From NCBI RefSeq assembly GCF_006386545.1, contig NZ_SWAR01000009.1, positions 99,714 through 163,713 of the forward strand: a DNA stretch of 64,000 bases. Direction: 5' to 3'. The notes beneath the pieces were generated by a model. That model had not been told where the DNA came from. It saw only the letters and a list, made by a program, of their open reading frames with translations, and did not search any database. Below, piece by piece: positions 41,711 to 51,603 of this stretch. Every line of letters begins with the position of its first letter. The stretch's first letter is position 1. The DNA comes from Methylibium rhizosphaerae. GTDB lineage: Bacteria > Pseudomonadota > Gammaproteobacteria > Burkholderiales > Burkholderiaceae_C. The position numbers and the translations under genes are program-made.

Positions 41711-42538
41711 ATGTTCAGCCTGACGCTGCTCACGATCCGCCGCGCAAGGGAAGAACGCCTGCCCCAGGTGGCCGGCAGCCTGGCCTTCGCGACCGTGCTG
41801 TCGATGGTGCCGCTGCTGGCCGTGAGCTTCGCGCTGTTCACGCGCTTTCCAGTGTTCACACGCTTCGAGCGCGCCATCGAAGAGCACCTGCTCAAGAGCC
41901 TGCTGCCGCCGGAGATCTCGCGCACGGTACTCAAGTACCTGGGCCAGTTCGCCAGCAATGCGAGCGGCCTCACGCTCGTGGGCTCGGTGTTCCTTCTGCT
42001 CGCCGCGCTTGCGCTGCTGCTCACGGCCGAGAACGCGCTCAACCAGATCTGGCAGGTCAGGAAGAGCCGCCCCATCCTCAAGAGGCTCGGACTCTACCTG
42101 CTGATGCTCGCCATCGGGCCGCCGGCGCTGGGCGCCAGCCTCTGGGCCACCTCGTATCTCGTCAGCGCCTCCCTCGGGTTGATCGGCACGCTGCCGCCTT
42201 CTGCCACGTTCGTGCTGAACCTGGGGCCAGTGCTGCTGGGCATGCTCGCGTTCGCCTGCGTGTTCTACGTCGTGCCCAATACCAAGGTGCGCCGGCGCGA
42301 TGCCTTGATTGGCGGCCTGCTCGCGAGCGCGGCCTTCGAGCTGGGCAAGCGCGGGTTCGCCGCCTACCTGCTCAAGGTGCCGACCTACAAGGCGGTGTAT
42401 GGCGCCTTTGCAGTGGTGCCGGTGTTCCTGCTGTGGATCTACTTCTCATGGCTGGTGACGCTCGCGGCGGCACTGGTCACGGCCAATCTGGGCCGCGGCG
42501 ACACCCGGCGCGTCGCTGGAAAAGTGCCTCGCCGCTAG
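41711..42538 (+). CDS. yihY: YihY/BrkB-family inner-membrane protein
   Basis: 275 residues of the YihY/virulence factor BrkB family (once misnamed RNase BN). Six membrane segments are visible, for example LPQVAGSLAFATVLSMVPLL, LTLVGSVFLLLAALALLLT and VFLLWIYFSWLVTLAAALV. The function is not established; roles in lipid or envelope transport have been proposed for the family. First backbone gene after the island. The overlapping 431-codon frame starting at 41677 is a shadow joined to the next gene. Confidence 0.9.
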   Translation: MFSLTLLTIRRAREERLPQVAGSLAFATVLSMVPLLAVSFALFTRFPVFTRFERAIEEHLLKSLLPPEISRTVLKYLGQFASNASGLTLVGSVFLLLAALALLLTAENALNQIWQVRKSRPILKRLGLYLLMLAIGPPALGASLWATSYLVSASLGLIGTLPPSATFVLNLGPVLLGMLAFACVFYVVPNTKVRRRDALIGGLLASAAFELGKRGFAAYLLKVPTYKAVYGAFAVVPVFLLWIYFSWLVTLAAALVTANLGRGDTRRVAGKVPRR

Positions 42539-42594
42539 GCAAGCCCCGAACTAAAATCGCCCCCTCCTTCCCCACCAGCCACTGGATCTACACC

Positions 42595-42972
42595 ATGTTC
42601 CGCTGTGTCCTGACGGCCGCCCTCGTAGCGGCCGCCCCCTTCGTCGCGCAAGCCCAGGTGGTGCGCAGTTTTCCGCAGAACGCGCTGCGCGGGCAGATCG
42701 TCGTCACCAACCCGCCCGAGATCACGCTCAACGGCAAGCCCTCGCGGCTCGCGCCGGGTTCGCGCATCAAGGGGCAGGACAACCTCCTCGTGATGTCAGG
42801 GGCCGCGGTAGGCCAGAAGCTGGTCGTCAACTACACGCTCGACCAGTACGGCCTCGTGTCCGACGTGTGGATCCTGCGTCGCGACGAAATTGCCAAGACG
42901 TGGCCGAAGACCGCGGAAGAAGCCGCGAAGTGGAGCTTCGACCCGGTGGCGCAGATCTGGACCAAGCCCTGA
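42595..42972 (+). CDS. Small secreted protein of unknown function
   Basis: 125 residues with a signal peptide ([19 protein letters not shown], then QVVRSF). The mature domain ([20 protein letters not shown] ... [19 protein letters not shown]) is strand-rich and common beside miaB in Burkholderiales. It ends 11 nt before miaB and is probably co-transcribed. Periplasmic role unknown. Confidence 0.75.
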   Translation: MFRCVLTAALVAAAPFVAQAQVVRSFPQNALRGQIVVTNPPEITLNGKPSRLAPGSRIKGQDNLLVMSGAAVGQKLVVNYTLDQYGLVSDVWILRRDEIAKTWPKTAEEAAKWSFDPVAQIWTKP

Positions 42973-42983
42973 AGGAGGCAGCC

Positions 42984-44357
42984 ATGAGCAGTACTGCCGA
43001 GACCAAGAAGAAGGTGTGGATCAAGACCTTCGGCTGCCAGATGAACGAGTACGACTCGGACAAGATGGCCGACGTGCTGAAGGCGGCCGAGGGCTACGAG
43101 CCCACGACCAACGTCGAGGAGGCCGACCTCATCCTGTTCAACACCTGCTCGGTGCGCGAGAAGGCGCAGGAGAAGGTGTTCTCCGACCTCGGGCGCATCA
43201 AGCACCTGAAGGGCCGCGGCGTGAAGATCGGCGTGGGCGGATGCGTGGCCAGCCAGGAAGGCGCGGCCATCATCGAGCGCGCGCCCTACGTCGACGTGGT
43301 GTTCGGCCCTCAGACGCTGCACCGCCTGCCCGACATGCTGGCCCGGCGCGACGCGCAGAACCGGCCGCAGGTGGACATCAGCTTCCCCGAGATCGAGAAG
43401 TTCGACCACCTGCCGCCGGCGCGCGTGGAAGGTGCCAGCGCGTTCGTTTCCATCATGGAGGGATGCTCCAAGTACTGCAGCTATTGCGTGGTGCCCTACA
43501 CCCGCGGCGAAGAGGTCTCGCGCCCCTTCGAGGACGTGCTGACCGAAGTGGCCGGCCTCGCCGACCAGGGTGTGAAGGAAGTGACGCTGCTGGGCCAGAA
43601 CGTCAATGCCTATCGCGGCAGGATGGGCGGCACCGACGAGATCGCCGACTTCGCGCTGCTGATCGAGTACGTGGCCGACATCCCCGGCATCGAGCGCATC
43701 CGCTACACCACCTCGCACCCCAACGAGTTCACGCAGCGCCTGATCGACGTCTATGCCAAGGTGCCCAAGCTGGTGAGCCACCTGCACCTGCCGGTGCAGC
43801 ACGGCTCCGATCGCATCCTCATGGCCATGAAGCGCGGCTACACCGCCATCGAATACAAGAGCACGATCCGCAAGCTGCGCGCGGTGCGGCCCGACATCAG
43901 CCTCTCGAGCGACTTCATCGTCGGCTTCCCTGGCGAAACGGAGGAAGACTTCGCAAGGATGATGAAGCTGATCGAAGACGTGGGCTACGACTCCAGCTTC
44001 AGCTTCGTGTTCAGCCCGCGGCCCGGAACGCCGGCCGCCGCCCTGCACGACGACACGCCGCAGGAAGTGAAGCTCAAGCGGCTGCAGCACCTGCAGGCCA
44101 CCATCGAGGCCAACGTGCGCCGCATCAGCGCCAGCCGCGTGGGCACGGTGCAGCGCATCCTGGTCGAAGGCCCGTCACGCCGGCCGGGGCCCGGCGGCGC
44201 GCCCGAGCTCATGGGGCGCACCGAGTGCAACCGCATCGTCAACTTCGCCGGATCGCCGCGCCTGGTGGGCCAGATGATCGACGTGACGATCACCGAGGCG
44301 CTGCCGCACTCGCTGCGCGGCGAGGTGGTGACCCGCGAAGAGATCCAGGCGGCCTGA
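42984..44357 (+). CDS. miaB: tRNA-2-methylthio-N6-dimethylallyladenosine synthase
   Basis: 457 residues. MiaB adds the 2-methylthio group to isopentenyl-A37 in tRNAs reading UNN codons. The N-terminal methylthiotransferase domain ([15 protein letters not shown]) has its three conserved Cys, the radical SAM motif is CSKYCSYC with CxxxCxxC spacing, and a TRAM domain closes the protein ([16 protein letters not shown]). ATG 42984 with GGAGG upstream is preferred over a longer frame. Full length for the family. Confidence 0.97.
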   Translation: MSSTAETKKKVWIKTFGCQMNEYDSDKMADVLKAAEGYEPTTNVEEADLILFNTCSVREKAQEKVFSDLGRIKHLKGRGVKIGVGGCVASQEGAAIIERAPYVDVVFGPQTLHRLPDMLARRDAQNRPQVDISFPEIEKFDHLPPARVEGASAFVSIMEGCSKYCSYCVVPYTRGEEVSRPFEDVLTEVAGLADQGVKEVTLLGQNVNAYRGRMGGTDEIADFALLIEYVADIPGIERIRYTTSHPNEFTQRLIDVYAKVPKLVSHLHLPVQHGSDRILMAMKRGYTAIEYKSTIRKLRAVRPDISLSSDFIVGFPGETEEDFARMMKLIEDVGYDSSFSFVFSPRPGTPAAALHDDTPQEVKLKRLQHLQATIEANVRRISASRVGTVQRILVEGPSRRPGPGGAPELMGRTECNRIVNFAGSPRLVGQMIDVTITEALPHSLRGEVVTREEIQAA

Positions 44358-44364
44358 GCTTCGG

Positions 44365-44745
44365 TCAGGCCTGCGAGGGCGTGTAGACGCAGCGGTCGCC
44401 GCTGCTCTTGCGCTGCACGCTCACCGAATGCACCTGCGGCACGCGCTGCGAAATCTGTGCGTGAATGAACACGCACAGGTTCTCCAACGTGGGCGTGCCC
44501 ACGCCCGGCACCTCGTCGAGAAAGTGGTGGTCGAGCTGCTCGCGCACGGCGGCGATGGCCGCCCGCAGCACCCCCAGGTCCACCACCATGCCGGTGGCCG
44601 CATCACGGGCACCGCGCACGGTGACCTCGGCGGTATAGGTATGTCCGTGGATGCGGCGGCTGCCCTTGGCCTCCGCCTGGCCCACGGCCGGCCGGCGCAG
44701 TGTGTGCGCGGCCTCGAAGTAGAAGGACTGGCTCAGTTCGAACAT
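44365..44745 (-). CDS. queD: 6-carboxytetrahydropterin synthase
   Basis: 126 residues. QueD makes 6-carboxytetrahydropterin from dihydroneopterin triphosphate, the first committed step to queuosine. Zinc His ligands are in FEAAHTL and IHGHTY; the catalytic Glu/His set lies towards the C-terminus (VPQVHSVSVQRK). The usual CxxxHGH motif reads SRRIHGH, that is, Ser in place of the catalytic Cys. Adjacent to queE, which uses its product, with a 13-bp gap, so the two form an operon. Confidence 0.9.
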   Translation of the reverse strand: MFELSQSFYFEAAHTLRRPAVGQAEAKGSRRIHGHTYTAEVTVRGARDAATGMVVDLGVLRAAIAAVREQLDHHFLDEVPGVGTPTLENLCVFIHAQISQRVPQVHSVSVQRKSSGDRCVYTPSQA

Positions 44746-44758
44746 CGGGGAGAGTCCT

Positions 44759-45391
44759 TCAGCGGATGCCCAGGTACTTGTGCGTCTGCAGGCTCAGCTG
44801 CCAGCGCGGGTGCTGCAGGCACCATTGCACGGCCCACTCGGTGTTGGCCTCGCGTTGCGGGCCGTCCATCGGCTGCACCCGGCGGTGCTCGAAGTCCAGC
44901 GCTTCGAGTTCGGCAAGGTCGATGCCCGGCTGTGGCACCACGACCTTGAGCTCCTGACCAGAGCGCTGCACCAGCGGTGCGCCGGCCTTCGGGCTCACAC
45001 ACAGCCAGTCGATGCCGGGGGGCGCGGCCACGGTGCCGTTGGTTTCGACGGCGATCTCGAAGCCCTGCGCATGCAGCGCGTCGATGAGCGGCGGGTCGAC
45101 CTGCAGCAGCGGTTCGCCGCCGGTCAGCACCACGAAGCGACCGGTGCCGCCCTGGGGCCACAACGAGGCAACACGGGCGGCCAGCTCTTGCGGCTGCGCG
45201 AACTTGCCGCCCAGCGTGCCGTCGGTGCCGACGAAGTCGGTATCGCAGAACCTGCAGACCGCGCCGCCGCGATCCTGCTCGCGACCGGTCCAGAGGTTGC
45301 ATCCGGCAAAGCGGCAGAACACGGCCGGCCGGCCGGCATGGCTGCCCTCGCCCTGCAGCGTGTAGAAGATTTCCTTGATGCTGTAGGTCAT
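44759..45391 (-). CDS. queE: 7-carboxy-7-deazaguanine synthase
   Basis: 210 residues, a small radical SAM enzyme converting carboxytetrahydropterin to 7-carboxy-7-deazaguanine. The cluster-binding Cys follow a CX14CX2C spacing (CNLW ... CRFCDTDF) rather than CX3CX2C, as described for the Burkholderia multivorans enzyme. TGGEPLLQ is the SAM-binding GGE motif. Upstream of queD in the same operon. Confidence 0.93.
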   Translation of the reverse strand: MTYSIKEIFYTLQGEGSHAGRPAVFCRFAGCNLWTGREQDRGGAVCRFCDTDFVGTDGTLGGKFAQPQELAARVASLWPQGGTGRFVVLTGGEPLLQVDPPLIDALHAQGFEIAVETNGTVAAPPGIDWLCVSPKAGAPLVQRSGQELKVVVPQPGIDLAELEALDFEHRRVQPMDGPQREANTEWAVQWCLQHPRWQLSLQTHKYLGIR

Positions 45392-45407
45392 GTCCTTGCC
45401 CCGCTGC

Positions 45408-45689
45408 TCATCTGCGGCCCGGGCCCCAGCCCGCCCACAGCAGCGCCAGTGCGCAAGCCGCCGTCATGGCGATGTAGGTGGCCATGCGACCATCGCGCCC
45501 GGTGACCACCAGCCCGCCGATCAGCACCAGCGCACAGGCGCCCACGGCCCAGGCGGCGAGCCGGCGCAGCGAAACGCCTTGCAGCGCGTGCCGCCACAGC
45601 AGCTTGGTGAGCAGCGCGCTCAGCAGGCCGACACCCAGCGCGGGCATGAAGAAATTCACGAAATGGATCAGTGCGTCGAGGAGGCCCAT
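45408..45689 (-). CDS. Small membrane protein
   Basis: About 93 residues from ATG 45689. Three hydrophobic segments are visible (VNFFMPALGVGLLSALLTKL, LAAWAVGACALVLIGGLVV and ATYIAMTAACALALLWAGW), so it is an inner-membrane protein of unknown role. It precedes queE by 16 bp and may be in its operon. Confidence 0.65.
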   Translation of the reverse strand: MGLLDALIHFVNFFMPALGVGLLSALLTKLLWRHALQGVSLRRLAAWAVGACALVLIGGLVVTGRDGRMATYIAMTAACALALLWAGWGPGRR

Positions 45690-45783
45690 GTGTGCGGCCG
45701 ATGCAACTTGGCGCCAGTGCGGCGGAATCGCCACGCGGCGTCCGGCTATGGAGCCGATAAGTCTTTGAAAAAGCTCGCAATTT

Positions 45784-45789
45784 TATAAT
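45784..45789 (+). promoter_or_regulatory. -10 box immediately before hemA
   Basis: A consensus TATAAT ends 7 nt before the hemA ATG. The -35 region is weak. If used, transcription would start at or just before the start codon, giving a leaderless message. Confidence 0.45.
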
Positions 45790-45796
45790 CGCCGCC

Positions 45797-47137
45797 ATGA
45801 GCGTGTTTGCCCTGGGACTCAACCACACCACCGCCCCCGTGGACCTGCGGGGGCGGTTCGCCTTCACGCTCGAGCAATTGGCGCCCACGCTGCTCACCTT
45901 CCAGCAGCGGGTGCAACCCGCCAGCGCCCCGGCCAGCCGGGCCCCCGAGGCCGCCATCCTGTCCACCTGCAACCGCACCGAGCTGTACTGCGCCGCCGGG
46001 CCACAGCTCGTGCGCCCGGCCATCGAATGGCTGGCCGGCGTGGGCGGCGTGGGTGCAGACGCGCTGAAGAACCACGCCTACGTGCTCGAAGGCGGCGAGG
46101 CCGCGCGCCATGCCTTCCGGGTGGCCAGCGGGCTCGACTCCATGGTGCTGGGCGAGCCGCAGATCCTCGGCCAGATGAAGCAGGCGGTGCGCGAGGCCGA
46201 CGTGGCCGGCACGCTGGGCACCACGCTGCATCAGCTGTTCCAGCGCAGCTTCGCGGTGGCCAAGGAGGTGCGCACCTCCACCGAGATCGGCTCGCATTCC
46301 ATCAGCATGGCGGCGGCGGCGGTGCGCCTGGCGGCGCAGCTGTTCGAAGACCTGCGCGAGATCAAGGTGCTGTTCGTCGGCGCCGGCGAAATGATCGAGC
46401 TGGCGGCCACGCACTTCGCGGCCAAGACGCCCCGCCAGATGGTGGTGGCCAACCGCACGCTCGAACGCGGCGAGAAGCTCGCCACCCGGCTGGGCGCCGA
46501 AGCCATGCGGCTGGCCGACCTGCCGGCGCGGCTGCACGAGTTCGACGCGGTGATCTCCTGCACCGCCAGCACGCTGCCCATCATCGGCCTGGGTGCGGTG
46601 GAGCGGGCACTCAAGGCGCGCAAGCACCGCCCGATGTTCATGGTCGACCTGGCGGTGCCGCGCGACATCGAGCCTGAAGTCGCCCGGCTGTCCGACATCT
46701 ACCTCTACACGGTGGACGACCTCTCGGCGCTTGTGCAGACGGCGGGGGAGAAGCGCCAGGCTGCCGTGGCGCAGGCCGAGGCGATCATCGAGACCGGCGT
46801 GCAGAGCTTCGTGCACTGGCTCGACCAGCGTGCCACCGTGCCGCTGATCCAGGCGCTGCAGGCCCAGACCGACGCCTGGCGCGAAACCGAGATCGCCCGC
46901 GCGCGCAAGCTGCTCGCCAAGGGGACCGACGTCGAAGCGGTGCTCGATGCGTTGTCGCGCGGCCTCACGCAGAAGATGCTGCACGGCACTCTGGCCGAAC
47001 TGCACGGCGCCGACAGCGTGCAGCGCCAGCAACTGGCCGGCACGGTATCGCGCCTGTTCCTGCGCGGCGAATGGACGCCCGAGCTGCGCACTGCTGCCGC
47101 GCGCGCGGCCAACGACGACGACACCTCGCGCTCCTAG
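45797..47137 (+). CDS. hemA: Glutamyl-tRNA reductase
   Basis: 446 residues. HemA reduces glutamyl-tRNA to glutamate-1-semialdehyde in the C5 pathway to tetrapyrroles. The catalytic Cys is in STCNRTELY (about residue 57), the NADPH-binding segment is [14 protein letters not shown], and the [15 protein letters not shown] block is typical. The C-terminal dimerisation helices are complete. First of a hemA-prfA-prmC run usual in proteobacteria. Confidence 0.97.
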   Translation: MSVFALGLNHTTAPVDLRGRFAFTLEQLAPTLLTFQQRVQPASAPASRAPEAAILSTCNRTELYCAAGPQLVRPAIEWLAGVGGVGADALKNHAYVLEGGEAARHAFRVASGLDSMVLGEPQILGQMKQAVREADVAGTLGTTLHQLFQRSFAVAKEVRTSTEIGSHSISMAAAAVRLAAQLFEDLREIKVLFVGAGEMIELAATHFAAKTPRQMVVANRTLERGEKLATRLGAEAMRLADLPARLHEFDAVISCTASTLPIIGLGAVERALKARKHRPMFMVDLAVPRDIEPEVARLSDIYLYTVDDLSALVQTAGEKRQAAVAQAEAIIETGVQSFVHWLDQRATVPLIQALQAQTDAWRETEIARARKLLAKGTDVEAVLDALSRGLTQKMLHGTLAELHGADSVQRQQLAGTVSRLFLRGEWTPELRTAAARAANDDDTSRS

Positions 47138-47196
47138 CGCCCCTGCCCCACAGTCCGGTTCGTGCCCAGGCACGCGCCTCATTTGCGCCTTCACCG

Positions 47197-48285
47197 ATGA
47201 AAGCCTCGCTCCGTCAACAATTCGACCGCCTCGCATTCCGCCTGCAGGAACTCGATGCCGCGCTGGCCGACCCGGGCGTCGCGAGCGACATGACGCGCTT
47301 TCGCGGCCTCTCGCGCGAACATGCCGAAGTGGAAGGCCTGGTGAGCCGCTACCGCCGCTACGTGCAGCGCGAGGGCGACCTCGCGTCCGCACGGGAGCTG
47401 CTCGAAGACCCCGACATGGCCGACATGGCCCGCGACGAGATCGCGAGCGCCGAAGAAGAGCTCGCAAGGCTCGACGGCGAACTGCAGCTCGCGCTGCTGC
47501 CCAAGGACCCGGACGACGAGCGCAACGCGTTCGTCGAGATCCGTGCCGGCACCGGCGGCGACGAGTCCGCCCTGTTCGCCGCCGACCTGGCGCGCATGTA
47601 CACGCGCTATGCCGAGCGGCAGGGCTGGCGCTGCGAGGTCATGTCCGAAAGCGTGTCCGACCTCGGCGGCTACAAGGAAGTGGTGCTGCGATTCGAAGGC
47701 GACGCGGTGTACTCGCGCATGAAGTTCGAATCGGGCGGCCACCGCGTCCAGCGCGTGCCGGCCACCGAAACCCAGGGCCGCATCCACACCAGCGCCTGCA
47801 CGGTGGCCGTGCTGCCCGAGCCGGACGAGGCAGAAGAGGTGCAGCTCAACCCGGCGGAGTTGCGCATCGACACCTTCCGCGCCTCGGGTGCCGGCGGCCA
47901 GCACATCAACAAGACCGACTCGGCGGTGCGCATCACCCACCTGCCCACCGGCCTGGTGGCCGAATGCCAGGACGATCGCTCGCAGCACCGCAACAAGGCC
48001 AAGGCCATGGCGGTGCTGGCCGCACGGCTGCGCGACAAGGAACGCCTCGAGCGCCAGGCCAGGGAAGCGGCCACCCGCAAGAGCCTCATCGGCAGCGGCG
48101 ACCGCAGCGACCGCATCCGCACCTACAACTTTCCGCAGGGCCGGCTCACCGACCACCGCATCAACCTCACGCTCTACAAGCTCGGCAACATCATGGAAGG
48201 CGACCTCGACGAGGTGACCGCCGCCCTGCAGGCTGCACGTGCGGCCGAACAGCTGGCCGAGCTCGAGACCGGCGGACTCGCATGA
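47197..48285 (+). CDS. prfA: Peptide chain release factor 1
   Basis: 362 residues, releasing the chain at UAA and UAG. The GGQ loop is in [18 protein letters not shown] (Gln target of PrmC methylation). ATG 47197 follows hemA by 59 bp; longer frames are extensions into it. The stop overlaps the prmC start by 4 nt, joining the factor to its methylase. Confidence 0.97.
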   Translation: MKASLRQQFDRLAFRLQELDAALADPGVASDMTRFRGLSREHAEVEGLVSRYRRYVQREGDLASARELLEDPDMADMARDEIASAEEELARLDGELQLALLPKDPDDERNAFVEIRAGTGGDESALFAADLARMYTRYAERQGWRCEVMSESVSDLGGYKEVVLRFEGDAVYSRMKFESGGHRVQRVPATETQGRIHTSACTVAVLPEPDEAEEVQLNPAELRIDTFRASGAGGQHINKTDSAVRITHLPTGLVAECQDDRSQHRNKAKAMAVLAARLRDKERLERQAREAATRKSLIGSGDRSDRIRTYNFPQGRLTDHRINLTLYKLGNIMEGDLDEVTAALQAARAAEQLAELETGGLA

Positions 48286-49103
48286 CCAGCGTCGCATCGC
48301 TGCTGCAGTCCGCGCGCGCGGCCGGGGTGGACCGGCTCGATGCCCAACTGCTGCTGGCCCATGTGCTGCAGCGCCCACGCGCCTGGCTGATCGCCCATGA
48401 GGACGCGGTGCTCGACGCGCAGCAGCTCGCGCAGGTGCACGCGGCAATCGATCGCAGGGCCGCGGGCGTGCCGGTGGCCTACCTGCTGGGCGAGAAGGAA
48501 TTCCACGGCCTCATGCTCGGAGTGACCGCCGATGTGCTGGTGCCTCGGCCCGACACCGAGGTGCTGGTCGACTGGGCCCTGGAACTGCTCGCGGCGGCAC
48601 CTGCCGGCATGGAAGTCGCCGACCTCGGCACCGGCAGCGGTGCCATCGCCCTGGCGTTGAAACAGGCGTGTCCGTCTGCGAAGGTCTGCGCGGTGGATGC
48701 GAGCGCCGCCGCGCTGGCGGTGGCCCGGGGCAACGGTGAGCGGCTCACGCTGGCGGTGGAGTGGCTGGACGGCCATTGGTGGTCGCCTCTGCATGCGCGG
48801 CGCTTCGATCTCGTGGTCAGCAACCCGCCCTACATCGCCGAGGGCGACCCGCATCTCGATGCGCTGCAGCACGAGCCGCAGCAGGCGCTCACATCGGGTG
48901 CCGACGGGCTCGATGCGATCCGGGAAATCGTGGCGAGCGCCGCCGACCACCTGCGCGCGGGCGCATGGCTGCTGCTCGAGCATGGCCACGACCAGGCGGC
49001 GGCGGTTTGCGCCTTGCTGCGCGACGCGGCCTTCGATGCCGTCGCCACACGGCCCGATCTGGCGGGCCTGCCGCGCTGCACCGGTGGCCGGTGGCCAGGT
49101 TGA
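48282..49103 (+). CDS. prmC: Release factor glutamine methyltransferase
   Basis: 273 residues. PrmC methylates the GGQ glutamine of release factors. SAM motif [13 protein letters not shown] and the catalytic NPPY in [12 protein letters not shown] are present; the N-terminal substrate domain is intact. Coupled to prfA by ATGA. Confidence 0.96.
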   Translation: MTSVASLLQSARAAGVDRLDAQLLLAHVLQRPRAWLIAHEDAVLDAQQLAQVHAAIDRRAAGVPVAYLLGEKEFHGLMLGVTADVLVPRPDTEVLVDWALELLAAAPAGMEVADLGTGSGAIALALKQACPSAKVCAVDASAAALAVARGNGERLTLAVEWLDGHWWSPLHARRFDLVVSNPPYIAEGDPHLDALQHEPQQALTSGADGLDAIREIVASAADHLRAGAWLLLEHGHDQAAAVCALLRDAAFDAVATRPDLAGLPRCTGGRWPG

Positions 49104-49233
49104 CGCAGGCCGTTGCGTCGCCGCCATTCCAGGCGGCAAGAATCCACCACGGAACCATGCAGGCGGCGTAGCATCGCTTCGAAGTGCCTTGTCCAGAAAG
49201 GCCCGAGGGGGCCGAACCGCAAGGAGGATCGCC

Positions 49234-49902
49234 ATGGGTAAGAAGTCTTGGCTGATGGTGATGACGGTGGCAGGCGCCATGTCAAGCGCCGGCGCATGGG
49301 CCGCCGACGCGGGGGTCGCGTCGTGGCGGCCGCGGCTGCAGGCCACCGAGATTTCTGACGGGTGGCTGTCGGCCGCGCGCCTGCAGGGCCGCCTGGGGCT
49401 GGCCACCAGCACCCGGCTGGGCCGGCTCGACAGTTCGCCTGCCAGTGCCGAAGACGGCTCGCGCATCGAAAGCGTGAGCCTCATGGGCGACTACTACTTC
49501 TCCATCCGCCGCGGCCTGCGCGCCACCGGCGGTGTCGTGCTCGGCTCGCGCCCCACCTTCTGGGCCGCCCAACCCAGCTTTGGCCTGCATGGCGCCACCA
49601 CGGCGCTCGCGGCCGAGCGCCGCAGCTTCACCCTCGGCGGCGGCGACATCCACGGCGACTCCGGCCCGACCACTGCCATTCCCTACCTGGGGGTGGGCTA
49701 CACGGGCACCGCTTCCGCGGCCCGCAGTGCAGACACCCTGCGGGCCGGCAGCTGGGGCTTCACCGCCGACGTCGGCCTCATGGCACAGAACTCGCGCCAG
49801 GGCCTGCGGCTGGGCGCCCGCCCGCAGCAGAGCTTCGACGACTTCCTGCGCGACCTGAAACTGGCGCCCATGGTGCAGCTCGGCGTGTCGTATTCCTTCT
49901 GA
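49234..49902 (+). CDS. Predicted outer-membrane beta-barrel protein
   Basis: 222 residues with a signal peptide (LMVMTVAGAMSSAGAWA) and alternating strands ending in VQLGVSYSF, an aromatic C-terminus typical of proteins inserted by the Bam complex. Segments LMGDYYFSIRRGLRATGGVVLG and IPYLGVGYTG fit small OmpW-like barrels. AGGAGG lies upstream of ATG 49234. The substrate or role is unknown. Confidence 0.75.
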   Translation: MGKKSWLMVMTVAGAMSSAGAWAADAGVASWRPRLQATEISDGWLSAARLQGRLGLATSTRLGRLDSSPASAEDGSRIESVSLMGDYYFSIRRGLRATGGVVLGSRPTFWAAQPSFGLHGATTALAAERRSFTLGGGDIHGDSGPTTAIPYLGVGYTGTASAARSADTLRAGSWGFTADVGLMAQNSRQGLRLGARPQQSFDDFLRDLKLAPMVQLGVSYSF

Positions 49903-49984
49903 GGTCTTGGCGCTGGCGCAAGGGGGCACCTTGCGCTTTGCCGTATAACCTCGTCTCTTTTCTGCTTGCATGACCGAGACCCCC

Positions 49985-50302
49985 ATGAGCGACGTTCAAC
50001 AACGCATCTCCGACCTGGTGCACGGCAACCGCGTGGTGCTGTTCATGAAAGGCACGGCCCAGTTCCCGATGTGCGGTTTCTCCGGCCGCGCGGTACAGAT
50101 CCTCAAGGCCTGCGGCGTGACGGACCTGAAGACCGTCAACGTGCTCGAAGACGAGGAGATCCGCCAGGGCGTGAAGGACTACGCCAACTGGCCCACCATC
50201 CCGCAGCTTTACGTGAACGGCGAGTTCGTCGGCGGCTCGGACATCATGATGGAGATGTACCAGGCCGGTGAGCTCCAGCAGGTGCTGGGCCAGCAAGCCT
50301 GA
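49985..50302 (+). CDS. grxD: Monothiol glutaredoxin
   Basis: 105 residues with the CGFS active site (FPMCGFSGRAV, Cys near 30), WPTIPQLYVNGEFVGGSDI and the rest of the Grx4 fold. It binds and passes [2Fe-2S] clusters. ATG 49985 (MSDVQQR) matches family starts; an ATG 15 nt upstream is possible. Confidence 0.95.
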   Translation: MSDVQQRISDLVHGNRVVLFMKGTAQFPMCGFSGRAVQILKACGVTDLKTVNVLEDEEIRQGVKDYANWPTIPQLYVNGEFVGGSDIMMEMYQAGELQQVLGQQA

Positions 50303-50339
50303 TCACCGATCGCTCGCCTCCGTTCGGGGCGGACCCCAC

Positions 50340-50918
50340 TTGGCTCAAGAGACCCACTCAACCCGGCTGGTCGTCGGCATCACCGGCGCCACCGGCGCCG
50401 TCTACGGCGTGCGCCTGCTCGAGCGCGCGCGCTCGCTTGGTGTCGAGACTCATCTCGTGGTCACGCCGGCCGGCGTGCTGAACGTGCACCACGAGCTCGG
50501 CCTCGACCGCACCACCCTGGAGGCATTGGCCGACCATGCCTACAACCCGGCGGAGGTGGGTGCCTGCATTGCCAGCGGCAGCTTCGACACTGCGGCAATG
50601 GTGGTGGCCCCTTGCTCGATGAAGAGCCTGGCCGCCATTGCGCATGGCCTGGGCGACAACCTGCTCACCCGCGCGGCCGACGTGACGCTGAAGGAGCGCC
50701 GACGCCTGCTGCTGATGGTGCGGGAGACGCCATTCAACCTCGCGCATCTGCGCAACATGACGGCCGTCACCGAAATGGGCGGCGTGATCTTCCCTCCGCT
50801 GCCCGCGTTCTATCACCGGCCCCAGACGGTGCACGACCTGGTGGACGACACGGTGGAGCGTGTCCTCTCCTTGCTCGGCGTGCAGCACGCGCAGCCGCGC
50901 GCCTGGACCGGGCTGTGA
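50340..50918 (+). CDS. ubiX: Flavin prenyltransferase
   Basis: About 192 residues. UbiX makes prenylated FMN, the cofactor of UbiD decarboxylase in ubiquinone synthesis. FMN-binding VVGITGATGAVYGVRLLE and VAPCSMKSLAAIAHG are conserved, as is the C-terminal RETPFNLAHLRNM. The start is taken as TTG 50340 because family proteins begin just before the GITGA motif; no closer ATG exists. Confidence 0.92.
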   Translation: MAQETHSTRLVVGITGATGAVYGVRLLERARSLGVETHLVVTPAGVLNVHHELGLDRTTLEALADHAYNPAEVGACIASGSFDTAAMVVAPCSMKSLAAIAHGLGDNLLTRAADVTLKERRRLLLMVRETPFNLAHLRNMTAVTEMGGVIFPPLPAFYHRPQTVHDLVDDTVERVLSLLGVQHAQPRAWTGL

Positions 50919-50931
50919 CGCCCGGCCCGGC

Positions 50932-51603
50932 TCACACGCCCCGCTGAGGGGCCGAGGCCGACGGCTCCGACTCGGGCGTGAACAGCCAGCGCTTGCGCGC
51001 GGCGAACACGGCGTTGGGGTACTCGGCCTTGCCGCGGCTGCCGTTGTAGCGGCCCAGCGCCAGAAAGAGATCGCCCTTCTCTCGGTCGATGTAGTGGCGC
51101 AGGATCACGCAGCCGAAGCGCAGGTTGGTCTGCATGTGGAACAGCCGGCTCGCGTTGCCGTCGCCGATCACCCGGCTCCAGAACGGCATCACCTGCATGT
51201 AGCCGCGCGCGCCGACCACACTGATAGCGTACTTGCGAAAGCCGCTTTCCACCTCGATGAGGCCGAGCACCAGCGCCGTGTCGAGCCCGGCCCGCTTGCT
51301 CTCGTACCACACCGCCTCGAGGAATTCGCGCCGCACCTGGAAGTCGGGCTTGCGCCGCTTGAGACGGTCGCCCACGTGGGCTAGCCAGCGCCAGTAGGCG
51401 AGGCGCTCCTGCACCGTGGCGAACTCGGGCCTGGGTGGCGCGTTGTTGGCAATGGCCGCAGAAAGGGCAGAGCGAACGGCGTCGGCCAGCGGCTCCTCCA
51501 CCTGCGCGCCCGCGAGCGACAAGCCCGGCAGCCCGACCGCCGCCAGTGCGACGCAGGCTCGACGGCGCGGCAACCAGACCTTGCTGACCTTGTGAAGACT
51601 CAT
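50932..51603 (-). CDS. Lytic transglycosylase
   Basis: 223 residues with a signal peptide (ACVALAAVGLPGLSLAGA). The SLT domain shows the catalytic Glu in GLIEVESGFRKYAIS, then GARGYMQVMPFW and LALGRYNGSRG. It cleaves murein glycan strands in the periplasm. The start overlaps the stop of the DUF418 gene (ATGA). Confidence 0.88.
   Translation of the reverse strand: MSLHKVSKVWLPRRRACVALAAVGLPGLSLAGAQVEEPLADAVRSALSAAIANNAPPRPEFATVQERLAYWRWLAHVGDRLKRRKPDFQVRREFLEAVWYESKRAGLDTALVLGLIEVESGFRKYAISVVGARGYMQVMPFWSRVIGDGNASRLFHMQTNLRFGCVILRHYIDREKGDLFLALGRYNGSRGKAEYPNAVFAARKRWLFTPESEPSASAPQRGV

Noticed and set aside
41677..42972. 431-codon frame overlapping yihY
   Set aside because: Arg/Ala/Gly-rich shadow of yihY that runs into the real 125-residue secreted protein gene.
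45746..47467. 573-codon minus-strand frame over hemA
   Set aside because: Antisense to a clear hemA; His/Gly/Arg-rich shadow typical of high-GC DNA.
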